Under the pieces are notes generated by a model. The model saw only the letters and a list, made by a program, of their open reading frames with translations. It searched no databases and had not been told where the DNA came from. This document shows, one piece after another, positions 17,225-26,603 of a DNA stretch of 64,000 nucleotides. This DNA is from Dehalococcoidia bacterium (GTDB lineage Bacteria > Chloroflexota > Dehalococcoidia > GIF9 > UBA5629), in the NCBI GenBank assembly GCA_041653995.1, contig JBAZEK010000001.1, positions 868,001-932,000 on the forward strand. Reading direction: 5' to 3'. How positions within the stretch are numbered: the stretch's first letter is position 1; the number at the start of each line of letters is the position of its first letter. Made by a program: the position numbers and the translations under genes.

Positions 17225-17938
17225 ATGCTGAATGAAGCGATACTGGAGAACTTTGAGGTTGCTATAGACCCTCAGATCATACTGTCGGTCCATGGTTACG
17301 GCTCTACCAGGAAACCCCGTCCTGCCGTCGTTGAGATGGCCTCCTCCGCAGCTGCTGAAGCGGAGGGTCTGGTCAGGCCGCGGGCGATCTATCGCGAGTT
17401 CCCGATAGTCAGAATGGACGTGAAGAGCATAACCTTGCAAAACGGAACTCAATTCAGCATCGGCCGCAAGATCAGAGAGCTGTGGGAGGGAAGCAGGGCT
17501 CTGGGGATAGCGCTGTACACGCTGGGGCCCGAGCTGGAGGAACGAGTATCTGCTTTAACGCAGGATGGTCAGCAGGCACAGGCGCTCAGCCTCGATATAG
17601 CGGGCACGATAGCCCTGGGTCTGGTGGGAATGCAGGTACAGCAGATGGCCTGTCAACGACTGGGCGAGCAGAGTGAGGAGGCCGGACCATGGCTAAATCC
17701 CGGCTATCTCGATTGGCCCCTGACGGACCAGCGCCTGATCTTCGGCATACTGTCCGCGGACAGCATCAATGTGAGGCTGAACGACTCCTGCATGATGATA
17801 CCGCGTAAATCGGTCACCATCTGCGCCGGCATCGGGATCAAAGGATCGCCCGCGTCATTCAACCGCTGCCGCCACTGCGGCGTGGCCAAATGCCAGTTCC
17901 GCAGGGTAACCGTGTCATCCGACAGCGATGCAATCTAA
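17225..17938 (+). CDS. MetH-activation-domain-like protein
   Basis: A protein of 237 residues resembling the vitamin B12-dependent methionine synthase activation domain (stretches ALYTLGPELEERV and LNPGYLDWPLTDQRLIF). It has a C-terminal Cys motif CRHCGVAKCQFR at 215-226. Such short homologues accompany anaerobic corrinoid methyltransferase genes. A role in reactivating or serving the corrinoid proteins encoded next door is an inference. Divergent from the ATPase gene, it converges on a URO-D gene 10 bases away. Confidence 0.75.
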   Translation: MLNEAILENFEVAIDPQIILSVHGYGSTRKPRPAVVEMASSAAAEAEGLVRPRAIYREFPIVRMDVKSITLQNGTQFSIGRKIRELWEGSRALGIALYTLGPELEERVSALTQDGQQAQALSLDIAGTIALGLVGMQVQQMACQRLGEQSEEAGPWLNPGYLDWPLTDQRLIFGILSADSINVRLNDSCMMIPRKSVTICAGIGIKGSPASFNRCRHCGVAKCQFRRVTVSSDSDAI

Positions 17939-17948
17939 TAGATAAAAG

Positions 17949-19145
17949 CTAATCGTGCAGACCGGCCTGAATTTCCCTGACCGTTTCAAACATCGCCTTT
18001 AAATTCTCAGCCGGCATGGTATATTGCAACATATGGGTCGTCGCGAGTATATGCCTTCTGTGCAGTTTGCCAATCTGGTAACTGCGCAGGATGCTTTCCC
18101 TCATTTCCTGCGGGCTCATCTGCTCGCCCATCTGTATATCTATACCGGTAGCAAAGGCTAACCTGTCCCCGTATTTTTCATAAGCGGATTGGAAATCGTT
18201 CCCCGCCTTGGGCTGAAAAGCCTGCAGGACATCGAGCCCTGCCTCCACATAATAATCAAGGAACGGCGTTTGGAATCCGCATGAATGCAGCATGGCCAGC
18301 GCGCCGGCATCATGAATCGCCTCAATAATGCGCTTAAGGTGCGGGTATGTGAACTCTTTCCACATATCCATGGATATCAGCGTGCGCCCCGTATAGCCGT
18401 AATCGTCACAGATCATCACAGTATCAACTCCGGCCTTCACGCCCCGACGTATCATATCAATCGACCAATCACGCAAACGTTGCATAAAATGTTTGAGTTC
18501 AACCGGATTATCATACAAAGCCATCATGAACGGAGCCATACCCAGCATTTGAGTGCTCGGCATGTCCTGCACACTCAAAGCCTCCACTGCAATGCATGCT
18601 CCCGGATAAGCCTTCCTCATTTTTTTGATACCCGCATAGTGTTTGTCGTCTGAAAAATCCGGAAACCGGTATTCTTTTAACTCCTCGACATTTCTAATCG
18701 CGGGGATCTCTACATCCCAATAAATACCGTTGCCCAGGCTTCTGTATATGCCGAACGCGTCCAGCACTTTTAACTGATGGTCTCGCCAGTACATGTGGCC
18801 CACATTGGAGTTAGTGGCCAGATGACTTATTATAGCTATGTCAGCGCCCAGCTCCAGCGCGTATTCACCGTTTCCATAATCGGACAGTAAAAAGGGCAAT
18901 GCCCTCCACAGATTCGGCGCATTGAATCTCCCACGCCTGGAAAATTTTCCCCACAAGAAATGTGCAAGCCAGTTCCAATAAAGATTGCGGCCAGGCTGCA
19001 TCTCTACCATCATCCGGCAGACCTCGTGTGGATTCAACCAGTACATTACCGGCACGCGATCGACCGGCAGGCCCCGGGCTGCGGCATGTATGCGCTCCTT
19101 GCAGGTCATTTGCCCCTTGTGCACTATCATTTTTTCAACTTTCAA
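17949..19145 (-). CDS. Uroporphyrinogen decarboxylase-family (MtaA/CmuA-like) corrinoid methyltransferase
   Basis: A URO-D fold protein of up to 398 residues. Family members in anaerobes move methyl groups between corrinoid proteins and a carrier rather than decarboxylating porphyrin. HDAGALAMLHSCGFQTPFL carries the His/Cys zinc ligands seen in MtaA. The start is TTG 19145 after GAGAGGT, or ATG 19130. It lies downstream of the corrinoid gene at 19162-19812 (16-base gap), so the pair probably works together. The methyl donor is unknown. Confidence 0.75.
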   Translation of the reverse strand: MKVEKMIVHKGQMTCKERIHAAARGLPVDRVPVMYWLNPHEVCRMMVEMQPGRNLYWNWLAHFLWGKFSRRGRFNAPNLWRALPFLLSDYGNGEYALELGADIAIISHLATNSNVGHMYWRDHQLKVLDAFGIYRSLGNGIYWDVEIPAIRNVEELKEYRFPDFSDDKHYAGIKKMRKAYPGACIAVEALSVQDMPSTQMLGMAPFMMALYDNPVELKHFMQRLRDWSIDMIRRGVKAGVDTVMICDDYGYTGRTLISMDMWKEFTYPHLKRIIEAIHDAGALAMLHSCGFQTPFLDYYVEAGLDVLQAFQPKAGNDFQSAYEKYGDRLAFATGIDIQMGEQMSPQEMRESILRSYQIGKLHRRHILATTHMLQYTMPAENLKAMFETVREIQAGLHD

Positions 19146-19161
19146 CCAGCTTACCTCTCAG

Positions 19162-19812
19162 TTAATTGCGTACCATGCCCGAAGAGCAGTAGGCCAGTGC
19201 CGCCTCGGCCGCCGAGACGGCGTCCGGCGCATAGCAATCGGCGCCAATCGCCGCACAAAATTCATGTGTAATAGGAGCACCGCCAACCATGATTTTTACA
19301 CCATCACGTTTATTATTGGCAACAAAGATTTTAACGACATTTTTCATTTCATACATGGTGGTTGTCAGCAGGGCTGAAAGGCAAACGATATCCGCATGAT
19401 TTTCCTGTGCAGCCTCATAGAATTTCTGCGGAGGAACATCCACACCAAGGTCAATGACTGTCATGCCCTTGCTTTCTATCATCATCTTGACGAGATTTTT
19501 GCCTATATCATGTAAATCCCCCTTGATAGTGCCGATGACGGCAGTACCTTTGGAAGCTACACCAGCCGCTATGAGGTGGGGTTTGAGCATTTCGATACCC
19601 GCATTCATGGCGCGGGCGGAAATTAAAACCTCCGGAATAAATACTTCATCGTTCTTAAATTTTTCACCTATTATATCCATACCCCCCAGCAGGCCCTCAT
19701 TCAGGATTTTATCCGGCGATAGGCCTTCCTTCAGTGCCTGCTGAATCAACGCTCTGACCTGGGAAGTCCGCCCCTGCTGAAGTAATTCACATATATCGGT
19801 TAATATACTCAT
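19162..19812 (-). CDS. Corrinoid protein (MtbC/MtgC-like), copy 1
   Basis: A cytosolic cobalamin-binding methyl carrier of 216 residues from ATG 19812. The N-terminal cap domain (residues 1-88) is followed by a Rossmann B12 domain with the base-off motif GDLHDIGKN (His 101 ligates cobalt) and VGGAPIT. It is very similar to the corrinoid protein at 24050-24682, about three quarters or more identical by eye. A start five codons earlier is less likely, because the paralogue begins with the same MSILTDI. Confidence 0.92.
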   Translation of the reverse strand: MSILTDICELLQQGRTSQVRALIQQALKEGLSPDKILNEGLLGGMDIIGEKFKNDEVFIPEVLISARAMNAGIEMLKPHLIAAGVASKGTAVIGTIKGDLHDIGKNLVKMMIESKGMTVIDLGVDVPPQKFYEAAQENHADIVCLSALLTTTMYEMKNVVKIFVANNKRDGVKIMVGGAPITHEFCAAIGADCYAPDAVSAAEAALAYCSSGMVRN

Positions 19813-20046
19813 GCTAATACCTTCCATTGCACCATCTTAATCATAATTATATGTACGTATCAAATATATAAATATTTTTATACTTTTTTCATTTTCTTCT
19901 GGTAATCTAAGTGATATACATATAGTACTATTTTAGCGCTTCGCCATGTGTGCTGTTCATCCGCATTCCTCAACCGCCGTTTATCTTAGTGAATATTACC
20001 GTGATATGTTATTATTTTTTTATTTTCTGCATACTGTTTAACAAAC

Positions 20047-21270
20047 ATGCGTGAAGAGCTTCTTGAATCCTGTGCCCGCAATTGCAAACATTTCAGCGGG
20101 CTAACCGGCGCCCACAGCGTGGTACTTGATCTATCTGACGATCCCGCGATAATTAACTTTGGTTTTTCCAATGACTTTTGCTCCGGATGTCTGTATGAAA
20201 AACGCGATGAGTTAAGGACTCACAGCTACGGAGTCAGTGAGGCATATCGCTGGGGCGGTAAATATATTTACTACTGCCCGCTTGGATTTGTTTTCGTGAC
20301 ATCCTCCCTGTCGGACATCAACGGCAGATTATTGGGCGGCATCGTGATCGGACCTATTATTATGGGTAACCTGCAGGACACTTTAGAAGAACTGGCCTAT
20401 CCCTCCATGCATGCGGCCCTCTCCAAGCTTCCCGTACTGGATACGGCTCAGGTACGGCATCTGTCGGAAATTCTCTCCATCGTAACTTCGGCCATAGCCG
20501 GAAGCCCGCATAGCGAGCTTGGCAAGGTAGTCCGCGAGCAGGAAAAACTGCTGAACACTATATATGATGTGAGAAAAGAATATGACAATAAAGATAACGA
20601 TCATCAATATCCCATCGAAATTGAATCCAAGCTGTGTGCCCTGATCGTAAATGGCGATCAAGAGAGCTCACAAAAGTTACTGAACGAGCTTTTAGGGCAC
20701 ATCTTCTTTTACAGTGTCTTCGACCTGGACGATATCAAGGCGCGTACACTGGAGTTGATCGCCGTCCTCTCCCGTGCGGCAATCAACGCAGGCGCAAATA
20801 CCGGCGAAACCTTCCGCTTCAGCACTTCAGTCATACGTGGAATCGAACGGTTTGATAATATTAATCAGATCAGCCTGTGGCTCAGCGGCATTTTGCACCG
20901 TTTTGTCTCATCAACCTTTGATTACATCAAGATCAAACATTCCGATGCAGTATATAAAGTAATGGAGCATATAAAAAATAACTACACCGAAAAACTGTCG
21001 CTGGACGAGCTGGGGCAGCTCGTCTTCCTGAGCAATTCCTACCTGTCCAGCATCTTTAAAAAGGAAACAGGCACAAGCATATCCGTTTACATCACAAAAG
21101 TCCGTGTGGGAAAGAGTAAAGCATATCTATCCGGTACCGGCCTCTCCATCTCGGAAATCGCTCAGATGTGTGGTTTTGGAGATCAAAGCTATTTCACCCG
21201 CGTTTTTAAAAAACAAACGGGAATATCGCCCAAAAAGTACCGCGACAGCCTGATCAAAACGACTGAGTAA
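20047..21270 (+). CDS. PocR-domain AraC-family transcriptional activator
   Basis: 407 residues. The N-terminal PocR-type sensor (about 5-160) has a Cys-rich set (CARNC, FCSGC, YYCPLGF) and GGIVIGP. The AraC DNA-binding domain, with two helix-turn-helices, lies at about 305-400 (LSLDELGQLVFLSNSYLSSIFKKE). PocR proteins often control corrinoid and methylotrophic genes. It sits between the two corrinoid operons, a position suited to controlling both. The ATG lacks a clear Shine-Dalgarno; an AT-rich 219-base region precedes it. Confidence 0.85.
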   Translation: MREELLESCARNCKHFSGLTGAHSVVLDLSDDPAIINFGFSNDFCSGCLYEKRDELRTHSYGVSEAYRWGGKYIYYCPLGFVFVTSSLSDINGRLLGGIVIGPIIMGNLQDTLEELAYPSMHAALSKLPVLDTAQVRHLSEILSIVTSAIAGSPHSELGKVVREQEKLLNTIYDVRKEYDNKDNDHQYPIEIESKLCALIVNGDQESSQKLLNELLGHIFFYSVFDLDDIKARTLELIAVLSRAAINAGANTGETFRFSTSVIRGIERFDNINQISLWLSGILHRFVSSTFDYIKIKHSDAVYKVMEHIKNNYTEKLSLDELGQLVFLSNSYLSSIFKKETGTSISVYITKVRVGKSKAYLSGTGLSISEIAQMCGFGDQSYFTRVFKKQTGISPKKYRDSLIKTTE

Positions 21271-21397
21271 CAGCCTTTATTTCCAATTCATATTACAAAA
21301 ATTCGTAAAATTATCCCATACAATCAATCGTTATCCCTAATATAATCAAAGCGCGAGCTTAAACTGAATAAAAACCTTGCGCGGGCAAAATATTTAA

Positions 21398-22405
21398 ATG
21401 GATATGTTGAATTGGCTTGAAGGCATTAGGAAAGCATCGCGTAAAAAGGCGATGCCAATCCTGTCATTTCCGGCCATACAGCTAATGGGAATCAGCGTAA
21501 TTGATCTTATCTCGGACAGCGATAAACAGGCATGCGCAATGAAATGCATAGCCGACCGGGCGGATGCCATGGCCACTGTCAGTTTGATGGATCTGTCTGT
21601 GGAAGCGGAATGCTTCGGATCGGAAATACGTTTTTCTGAGGACGAAGTGCCGACAGTTGTGGGCAGCATTGTATCAACATATGACGAAGCAGATGAGCTT
21701 AAGATTCCGGAGGTTGGATCCGGACGAACCGGCATATACATAGATGCCATTGGAAAGGCGGTTAAGTTAATTAATGACCGCCCGATCTTTGCCGGAATTA
21801 TCGGACCTTTTTCACTGGCAGGCCGACTGATGGACGTGAGCAAAGCTATGATCAGCTGCTATGATCAGCCTGAAATAGTACATCTTTTATTGGATAAGAT
21901 ATGCGCCTTCTCGATCGCATATTGCCAGGCATATAAAGCTGCGGGGGCCAACGGTGTAATTATGGCGGAACCGCTTGCCGGATTGATGTCCCGCTCGCTG
22001 GCCGACCCTTTTTCGTCGGCATATATCAAAAAGATAGTTCAAGCTGTTCAAGATCAGAATTTCATCGTGATTTACCACAACTGCGGGAATTCCACGATTA
22101 AAATAATAGACTCAATCCTTGCGACAGGCGCTTCGGCCTATAGCTTCGGCAACGCCATAAAAATGAGCGAGATGCTGAAAAACATCCCCTCCGATACAAT
22201 AACGCTGGGCAATATCGATCCGGCAGGACAACTGCGCTATGGTACACCTGATTCAGTACGCGAGGCCATTCTCGGCGTATTGAATGAATGCGGCAGATAC
22301 CCCAATTTTGTAATCTCTTCGGGCTGTGATATTCCCCCACTTTCAAAATGGGAAAACATCGACGCCTTTTTCGCGGCTGTTAAGGAATTCTACGACGGTA
22401 TTTAA
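21398..22405 (+). CDS. URO-D family (MtaA/MtbA-like) methyltransferase
   Basis: 335 residues, the usual MtaA length. YHNCGNS and SSGCDIPPLSK carry the His/Cys and Cys ligands of the zinc site typical of MtaA/MtbA-type methylcobamide:carrier methyltransferases, and LAGRLMDVSKAM matches the family. It probably moves the methyl group from a corrinoid protein to a carrier, possibly tetrahydrofolate in a bacterium. It lies downstream of the PocR regulator, 127 bases away, on the same strand. Confidence 0.8.
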   Translation: MDMLNWLEGIRKASRKKAMPILSFPAIQLMGISVIDLISDSDKQACAMKCIADRADAMATVSLMDLSVEAECFGSEIRFSEDEVPTVVGSIVSTYDEADELKIPEVGSGRTGIYIDAIGKAVKLINDRPIFAGIIGPFSLAGRLMDVSKAMISCYDQPEIVHLLLDKICAFSIAYCQAYKAAGANGVIMAEPLAGLMSRSLADPFSSAYIKKIVQAVQDQNFIVIYHNCGNSTIKIIDSILATGASAYSFGNAIKMSEMLKNIPSDTITLGNIDPAGQLRYGTPDSVREAILGVLNECGRYPNFVISSGCDIPPLSKWENIDAFFAAVKEFYDGI

Positions 22406-22467
22406 CAGCTGTAACGGCACTGCCGAAACCGACACACCACAGGCTGATAAAGGCGTTGTATATCAGG
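22400..22467 (-). pseudogene. Remnant of a C-terminal fragment of a small membrane protein gene
   Basis: Read on the minus strand, this stretch encodes LIYNAFISLWCVGFG, closely matching the end of the 125-residue membrane protein at 24767-25144 (LISNAFINLWCVGFG). No start or N-terminal part is present. The DNA core (22423-22467) matches 24795-24839 at 43 of 45 bases. It abuts the 3' end of the mttB-like gene. Confidence 0.65.
22423..22467. repeat. 45-bp direct repeat, copy A (flanks mttB-corrinoid pair)
   Basis: 43 of 45 bases are the same as 24795-24839, in the same orientation. The two copies bracket the mttB-like and corrinoid genes (22500-24682). Copy A is the remnant; copy B lies in an intact gene. 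Confidence 0.75.
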
Positions 22468-22499
22468 CCGTACGTAGCCCCGAGTGAATATCGTTACTA

Positions 22500-23948
22500 T
22501 TATTGTGGTGTGATTCCGGGAACCCCATATCTGGTAAGAATGCCATTGAATTTTTCAATAAGCTCCGGCGGAAGTGGCTCGGGTTTATGCGTTTTGAGAA
22601 TCCGTTGAAGATCTTCCCCGATGATGTCCTTTAAATCTTTCCTGCCACCCCTATCCCAGTTGTCGAAGGACTTCGAAACAAAATATTTTATGGGAGAGAT
22701 CTCCTTCCGGCATTGGACCGCGGTGTGCTTTTCTCCCAGGAAATTGCCGCCCGGACCAACCTCGCGCGTTACATCGATTGCCAGAGTGTCATCGTCAACG
22801 GTCACTCCTTTCCAGATGCGACGCGCCGTGCCCATGAGCTCGTGACAGAGAAGGAGTGAATGAATTGAAAACGTCAGGGTCCCATCGATCGAACCGCAGA
22901 GATAGTTGCATGTGGCCTGGCTGAAGATTCCCGTCGTCATTGTAACCGCCAGGCCCAAAACGGCTTCCTGGTTGAAATCCAAACCCATATTGAGGCCTGC
23001 GTTGGCGTTGAACAGCGGGATGTCCCAGTATCTTCCAATCTGGCACTTGACCAGTTCTGCAAGCGTGGACTCGTTCAATACTCCCACACTGCCGGTTTGC
23101 GGGTCCATGAAAACGATCACGGATCCGATCATACAAAACGATCCCTTCTTGACAAGCTGGCTGAGGACAAGGCCCGCGAGGTCCGATGCAAAACAGTGAA
23201 CGACGTTCCCCGCAACGGTTATCGGCGTGGTGGCGCCGCCGATGCCGGCGGTACCGACGGCGAGGGGAATACCATGCTCCACAGCAGTCAGGATCTGGTC
23301 GGAGTGGCGTTTCTCAAAACACAGCGGCCGCTGGCTGATGCTCGCGATGAAATACGGTTTCTCCCTGAGGGCATTGGCTTCTCCTCTCAGGGCGGTTGAG
23401 AGTTCAATCGCAGCCTGCAGCGTGCGGACGTCCTCAAACGAGGCCAGCTGGGGCTTGCTCGTATTAGCGGCCCTCACAGCGAAGCGGAAGCCCTCGGTTT
23501 CGTTCATTTTACAGGATCCGCCCACGCCGTCTATGTCCGGCAGCGCATCTGCCACGCGGCTGATCATTATGTAATCTTCCTTTATACTCGGCCTTCTCAC
23601 ACCCGTTTCCGGATCGATATGATTGAGGCAGCTTATCATCGCCATGAACACCCTGTTGCGGGGGCTGAATTCTACAGCGCCCGTTCCAGGCCGGTTCCAT
23701 ATCCTGGCGCTTCTTCCGACCGAATCGATACAGTCCTGGACGAGATCGGTCGGGAACTTGACGACCCCTTCTCTGGTGATTTCGCACCCTGCGTCTGAGA
23801 ATATATCCATGACTTTGGGATTCCCTTCGAATTTCACCCCTATCTCTCGTAAGAGCTGGAAAATGGCGTCGATAATCCGCTTCAACTGAGCTTCTGTCAG
23901 GGGATTCTGAGGTTGAACACCGGTATTATGTTCCTTTACGTTCTCCAT
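22500..23948 (-). CDS. MttB-family methyltransferase without pyrrolysine (glycine-betaine type)
   Basis: Trimethylamine-methyltransferase superfamily, 482 residues with no internal amber codon, so it belongs to the non-pyrrolysine class (MtgB-like). Those members demethylate quaternary amines such as glycine betaine onto a corrinoid protein. PRNRVFMAMISCLNHID and VGPGGNFLGEKHT are family-like stretches. The next gene upstream is its likely corrinoid partner, 101 bases apart. AGGGGG precedes the ATG. Substrate unknown: glycine betaine, carnitine, proline betaine or another methylated compound. Confidence 0.85.
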   Translation of the reverse strand: MENVKEHNTGVQPQNPLTEAQLKRIIDAIFQLLREIGVKFEGNPKVMDIFSDAGCEITREGVVKFPTDLVQDCIDSVGRSARIWNRPGTGAVEFSPRNRVFMAMISCLNHIDPETGVRRPSIKEDYIMISRVADALPDIDGVGGSCKMNETEGFRFAVRAANTSKPQLASFEDVRTLQAAIELSTALRGEANALREKPYFIASISQRPLCFEKRHSDQILTAVEHGIPLAVGTAGIGGATTPITVAGNVVHCFASDLAGLVLSQLVKKGSFCMIGSVIVFMDPQTGSVGVLNESTLAELVKCQIGRYWDIPLFNANAGLNMGLDFNQEAVLGLAVTMTTGIFSQATCNYLCGSIDGTLTFSIHSLLLCHELMGTARRIWKGVTVDDDTLAIDVTREVGPGGNFLGEKHTAVQCRKEISPIKYFVSKSFDNWDRGGRKDLKDIIGEDLQRILKTHKPEPLPPELIEKFNGILTRYGVPGITPQ

Positions 23949-24049
23949 TTTAACTACCCCCTTTCATATTAAGGCCGACGCCTCATTCTTCGAGACCAAT
24001 CATTCGACTCGCTCGAACAAGATTATATGCAGCAACAAATAAAATTGTA

Positions 24050-24682
24050 TCAACTGCACAAGTCCGATGCCGCTTGAGCGGCCGAAGCGGCATCAGGCTC
24101 ATAGCAATCAGCACCGATGGCCTCACAGAAATCCTTGCTTAAAGGAGCTCCACCCACCATAATTTTTACACTATCACGTTTTTCCTTGACAATAAAGATA
24201 TTGACGACATTTTTCATCTCGATCATGGTGGTGGTAAGCAACGCAGAGCAGCAGACTATGTTCGCTTGATTCTGTTGTGCTGCCTCATAAAACCTTTCCG
24301 GGGAAACATCAACGCCCAGGTCAATGACGGTAAGGCCTTTGCTTTCCATCATTATCTTGACGAGATTTTTCCCGATATCGTGCAAGTCTCCCTTGACAGT
24401 ACCGATAATGGCCACACCCTTGGAAGCTACACCTGCTGCAACGAGGTGAGATTTAAGTAACTCGATACCGGTATTCATGGCACGGGCGGAAATCAAGACC
24501 TCCGGAATAAAGACCTCGTTATTCTTAAATTTCTCTCCGATAATATCCATGCCGTCCATCAAACCTTCATTTAATATCTTCTGCGGAGAAATTCCTTCGT
24601 CAAGCGCCTGCTGTACTAACTCTTTTACCCTGCCGGTCTCTCCCTGCTGAAGAAATATACTGATATCAGTCAAAATGCTCAT
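24050..24682 (-). CDS. Corrinoid protein (MtgC-like), copy 2
   Basis: A 210-residue methyl carrier with the same architecture as the 19162-19812 copy: helical cap, then a B12 domain with GDLHDIGKN (His 101). AGGTGAGGT precedes the ATG. It sits upstream of the mttB-like gene on the same strand and should receive its methyl group. The strong likeness to copy 1 suggests a duplication. Confidence 0.93.
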   Translation of the reverse strand: MSILTDISIFLQQGETGRVKELVQQALDEGISPQKILNEGLMDGMDIIGEKFKNNEVFIPEVLISARAMNTGIELLKSHLVAAGVASKGVAIIGTVKGDLHDIGKNLVKIMMESKGLTVIDLGVDVSPERFYEAAQQNQANIVCCSALLTTTMIEMKNVVNIFIVKEKRDSVKIMVGGAPLSKDFCEAIGADCYEPDAASAAQAASDLCS

Positions 24683-24766
24683 GACAACACCTCACCTCCG
24701 AGCTTTTTTGCTCAAGTATCAACTGTTACGATGAATTTATCGGTGTGCGTTAAATGTACAGTGTTT

Positions 24767-25144
24767 TCAGAATAAGACCACAGCAATAGCGATACCGAAA
24801 CCGACACACCACAGGTTGATAAAGGCGTTGGATATCAGGTCACCCGTGGAGATTTTGTAGATGCCGTTGCGGATATTGAAGCTGAAATCCAGTACCCCCA
24901 GAAATATCAGTGCGCCGGCCGCTATCAGCGACAGGTTGATGCCCAAAGGAACATTCAGCAGCAACAGCACCCCCGCCACCAGCAGCAGCACGGCCAGTAA
25001 TCCGTCCGGCAGCGGAAAGGAATGCTCGTACTCAAGATATCCTTTGGGAGGATTTTTGGGCGCCATGCTTCCGGTAAAAAAGAGTATCCAGAACAATATC
25101 AGGCCGACGCCTGTCAGCAATTCCAGTATGGCGATCGCAGTCAT
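24767..25144 (-). CDS. Small membrane protein with about four helices
   Basis: 125 residues with four hydrophobic segments (about 5-25, 47-66, 68-88 and 102-124), and no charged catalytic motif. The start ATG follows AGGAGGT. No family is recognised. It sits between the corrinoid gene and an MFS gene on the same strand. Its C-terminal part is repeated as a remnant at 22400-22467. Confidence 0.6.
   Translation of the reverse strand: MTAIAILELLTGVGLILFWILFFTGSMAPKNPPKGYLEYEHSFPLPDGLLAVLLLVAGVLLLLNVPLGINLSLIAAGALIFLGVLDFSFNIRNGIYKISTGDLISNAFINLWCVGFGIAIAVVLF
24795..24839. repeat. 45-bp direct repeat, copy B
   Basis: This is the intact-gene copy of the repeat at 22423-22467, coding for part of the last helix of the 125-residue membrane protein. 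Together the copies suggest a duplication, insertion or recombination that placed the mttB-corrinoid pair between them. Confidence 0.75.
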
Positions 25145-25245
25145 TATGGCACCTCCTAATTTTAGGATATATTATCTGTTATTCCTATATGTTCCGGCCA
25201 CGGCCGGACTTTTGTAACAAGTTATATGCAACTACAGATTGACAT

Positions 25246-26541
25246 TTACGCAAATTCCACTGTTACTCTCTCGACGCGCTCCTTGTCACGCAGATAGAAA
25301 AACGACCCTATGAAGAACATGACTCCACCGAATGCCATGAATATGGGCAGCAGCTGTAAAGCTGTAACCAGGTTGATCCTGTCGGAAATCACCCCGACGA
25401 ATATCGGGCCCAGGGAAGCGCCCAGCAGATTTTGTACCACGTTGGCAACTCCATATGAGGTGGCGCGAAGACCGGCGTGCACCACGTCCTGTGTCACCGT
25501 TGCCGCCCCGCCGTAAAACCACGGCGCGAAGAACCCCATCCCAAGCAGCACAATATACTGGGAAGTTCCGGGCGGCATAGAGAAGGCTATCAGAAGTAAC
25601 GAGGCGGCGATTACCGATGTGATGGCGGGGACAATCATTCGCGCCCTTTTTACCCGCTTTCGTATCGCGTCGGTCACTATACCACCGATGGGTGCGCCGA
25701 CCACGGCCAGGATAAATATCCCCGCTGTCTGCAGGGCAGCCGTTTCCATATTGGGCTTATCCATCAGCTTATAGAAGTAAGTCGGCAGCCATGTCATCAA
25801 CGCTGTGGTGACAAAGACATTGCCAACGAATCCCATGAAATTCATAACAAGCGAAGGCTTGCTGAAAATGTCCCTGGCGATATCGACCACCTTCATCTTA
25901 ACTTTCTTACCGGCATCCACGCCCGCGGCAATGGTTTTGGTCAGATCGACCGACTTGTAGTCCTTGAGCGTGAAGAAGAAGAGCAAACCTATGATAAGAG
26001 CCGGTATAGCCACGATGCCGAAGGCGTAGCGCCATCCCAGCATCTCAGCAATTATCCCGCCTCCTATTGTGCCAAGCACGGCGCCAACAGGTACAGATGC
26101 AGTCAGGATGCCATTCATACGGGCACGTAACCTCTCCGGGAAATAGGCGGATACCAGAGCAGTGCAACCTGTACTGTAGGCCGACTCCCCGATGCCCATT
26201 ATCAGCCTGAATGAGAATATGGCGGGAAAAGTTTTAAGCAATCCAATGATACTGCAGGCCACGCTCCAGGCAATGGTAAACAGACCGACGCCTTTGGTCC
26301 TGCTCCACCGGTCAAGTAAGAAGGCTATAGGTACTGAAAATGCCATCACTGACCAGAAAATGGCGGATACCAGAAGTGCCAGTTGCGTGTCTGACACTCC
26401 AAGCTCGGCCTTCATGAAAGGGAAGAGAGCAGTAACCACCATACGGTCAAGATAGTCTACGGTCGACACGAGAAAGAATAGAGTGAAAAAATAGTAAGCG
26501 CGACCTTTTCCAACGGGATACTCAGCCTGTTGTTCCGACAA
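25246..26541 (-). CDS. MFS transporter A (ACS/spinster-like)
   Basis: A 12-helix major facilitator of about 431 residues. The loop 2-3 motif (FLLDRWSRTKG) and a GIGESAYS stretch in helix 4 are seen. The probable start is TTG 26541: AAGGAGGT lies six bases before it, and its paralogue at 35187-36482 starts at the matching position. The paralogue is near-identical over long stretches, so the two probably share substrate type. Transport of an organic acid or amine is inferred from the neighbouring catabolic genes. Confidence 0.85.
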   Translation of the reverse strand: MSEQQAEYPVGKGRAYYFFTLFFLVSTVDYLDRMVVTALFPFMKAELGVSDTQLALLVSAIFWSVMAFSVPIAFLLDRWSRTKGVGLFTIAWSVACSIIGLLKTFPAIFSFRLIMGIGESAYSTGCTALVSAYFPERLRARMNGILTASVPVGAVLGTIGGGIIAEMLGWRYAFGIVAIPALIIGLLFFFTLKDYKSVDLTKTIAAGVDAGKKVKMKVVDIARDIFSKPSLVMNFMGFVGNVFVTTALMTWLPTYFYKLMDKPNMETAALQTAGIFILAVVGAPIGGIVTDAIRKRVKRARMIVPAITSVIAASLLLIAFSMPPGTSQYIVLLGMGFFAPWFYGGAATVTQDVVHAGLRATSYGVANVVQNLLGASLGPIFVGVISDRINLVTALQLLPIFMAFGGVMFFIGSFFYLRDKERVERVTVEFA

Positions 26542-26603
26542 TTCTAAACCTCCTTCCATAAATTATTGACGCGGGTGTGCGACGAAACGATCACGATGTG
26601 CCC

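Noticed and set aside
17949..25144. Cobalamin riboswitch controlling the corrinoid genes
   Set aside because: No conserved B12-box or the expected folded leader was seen in front of any of these genes; a covariance search (Rfam RF00174) would be decisive.
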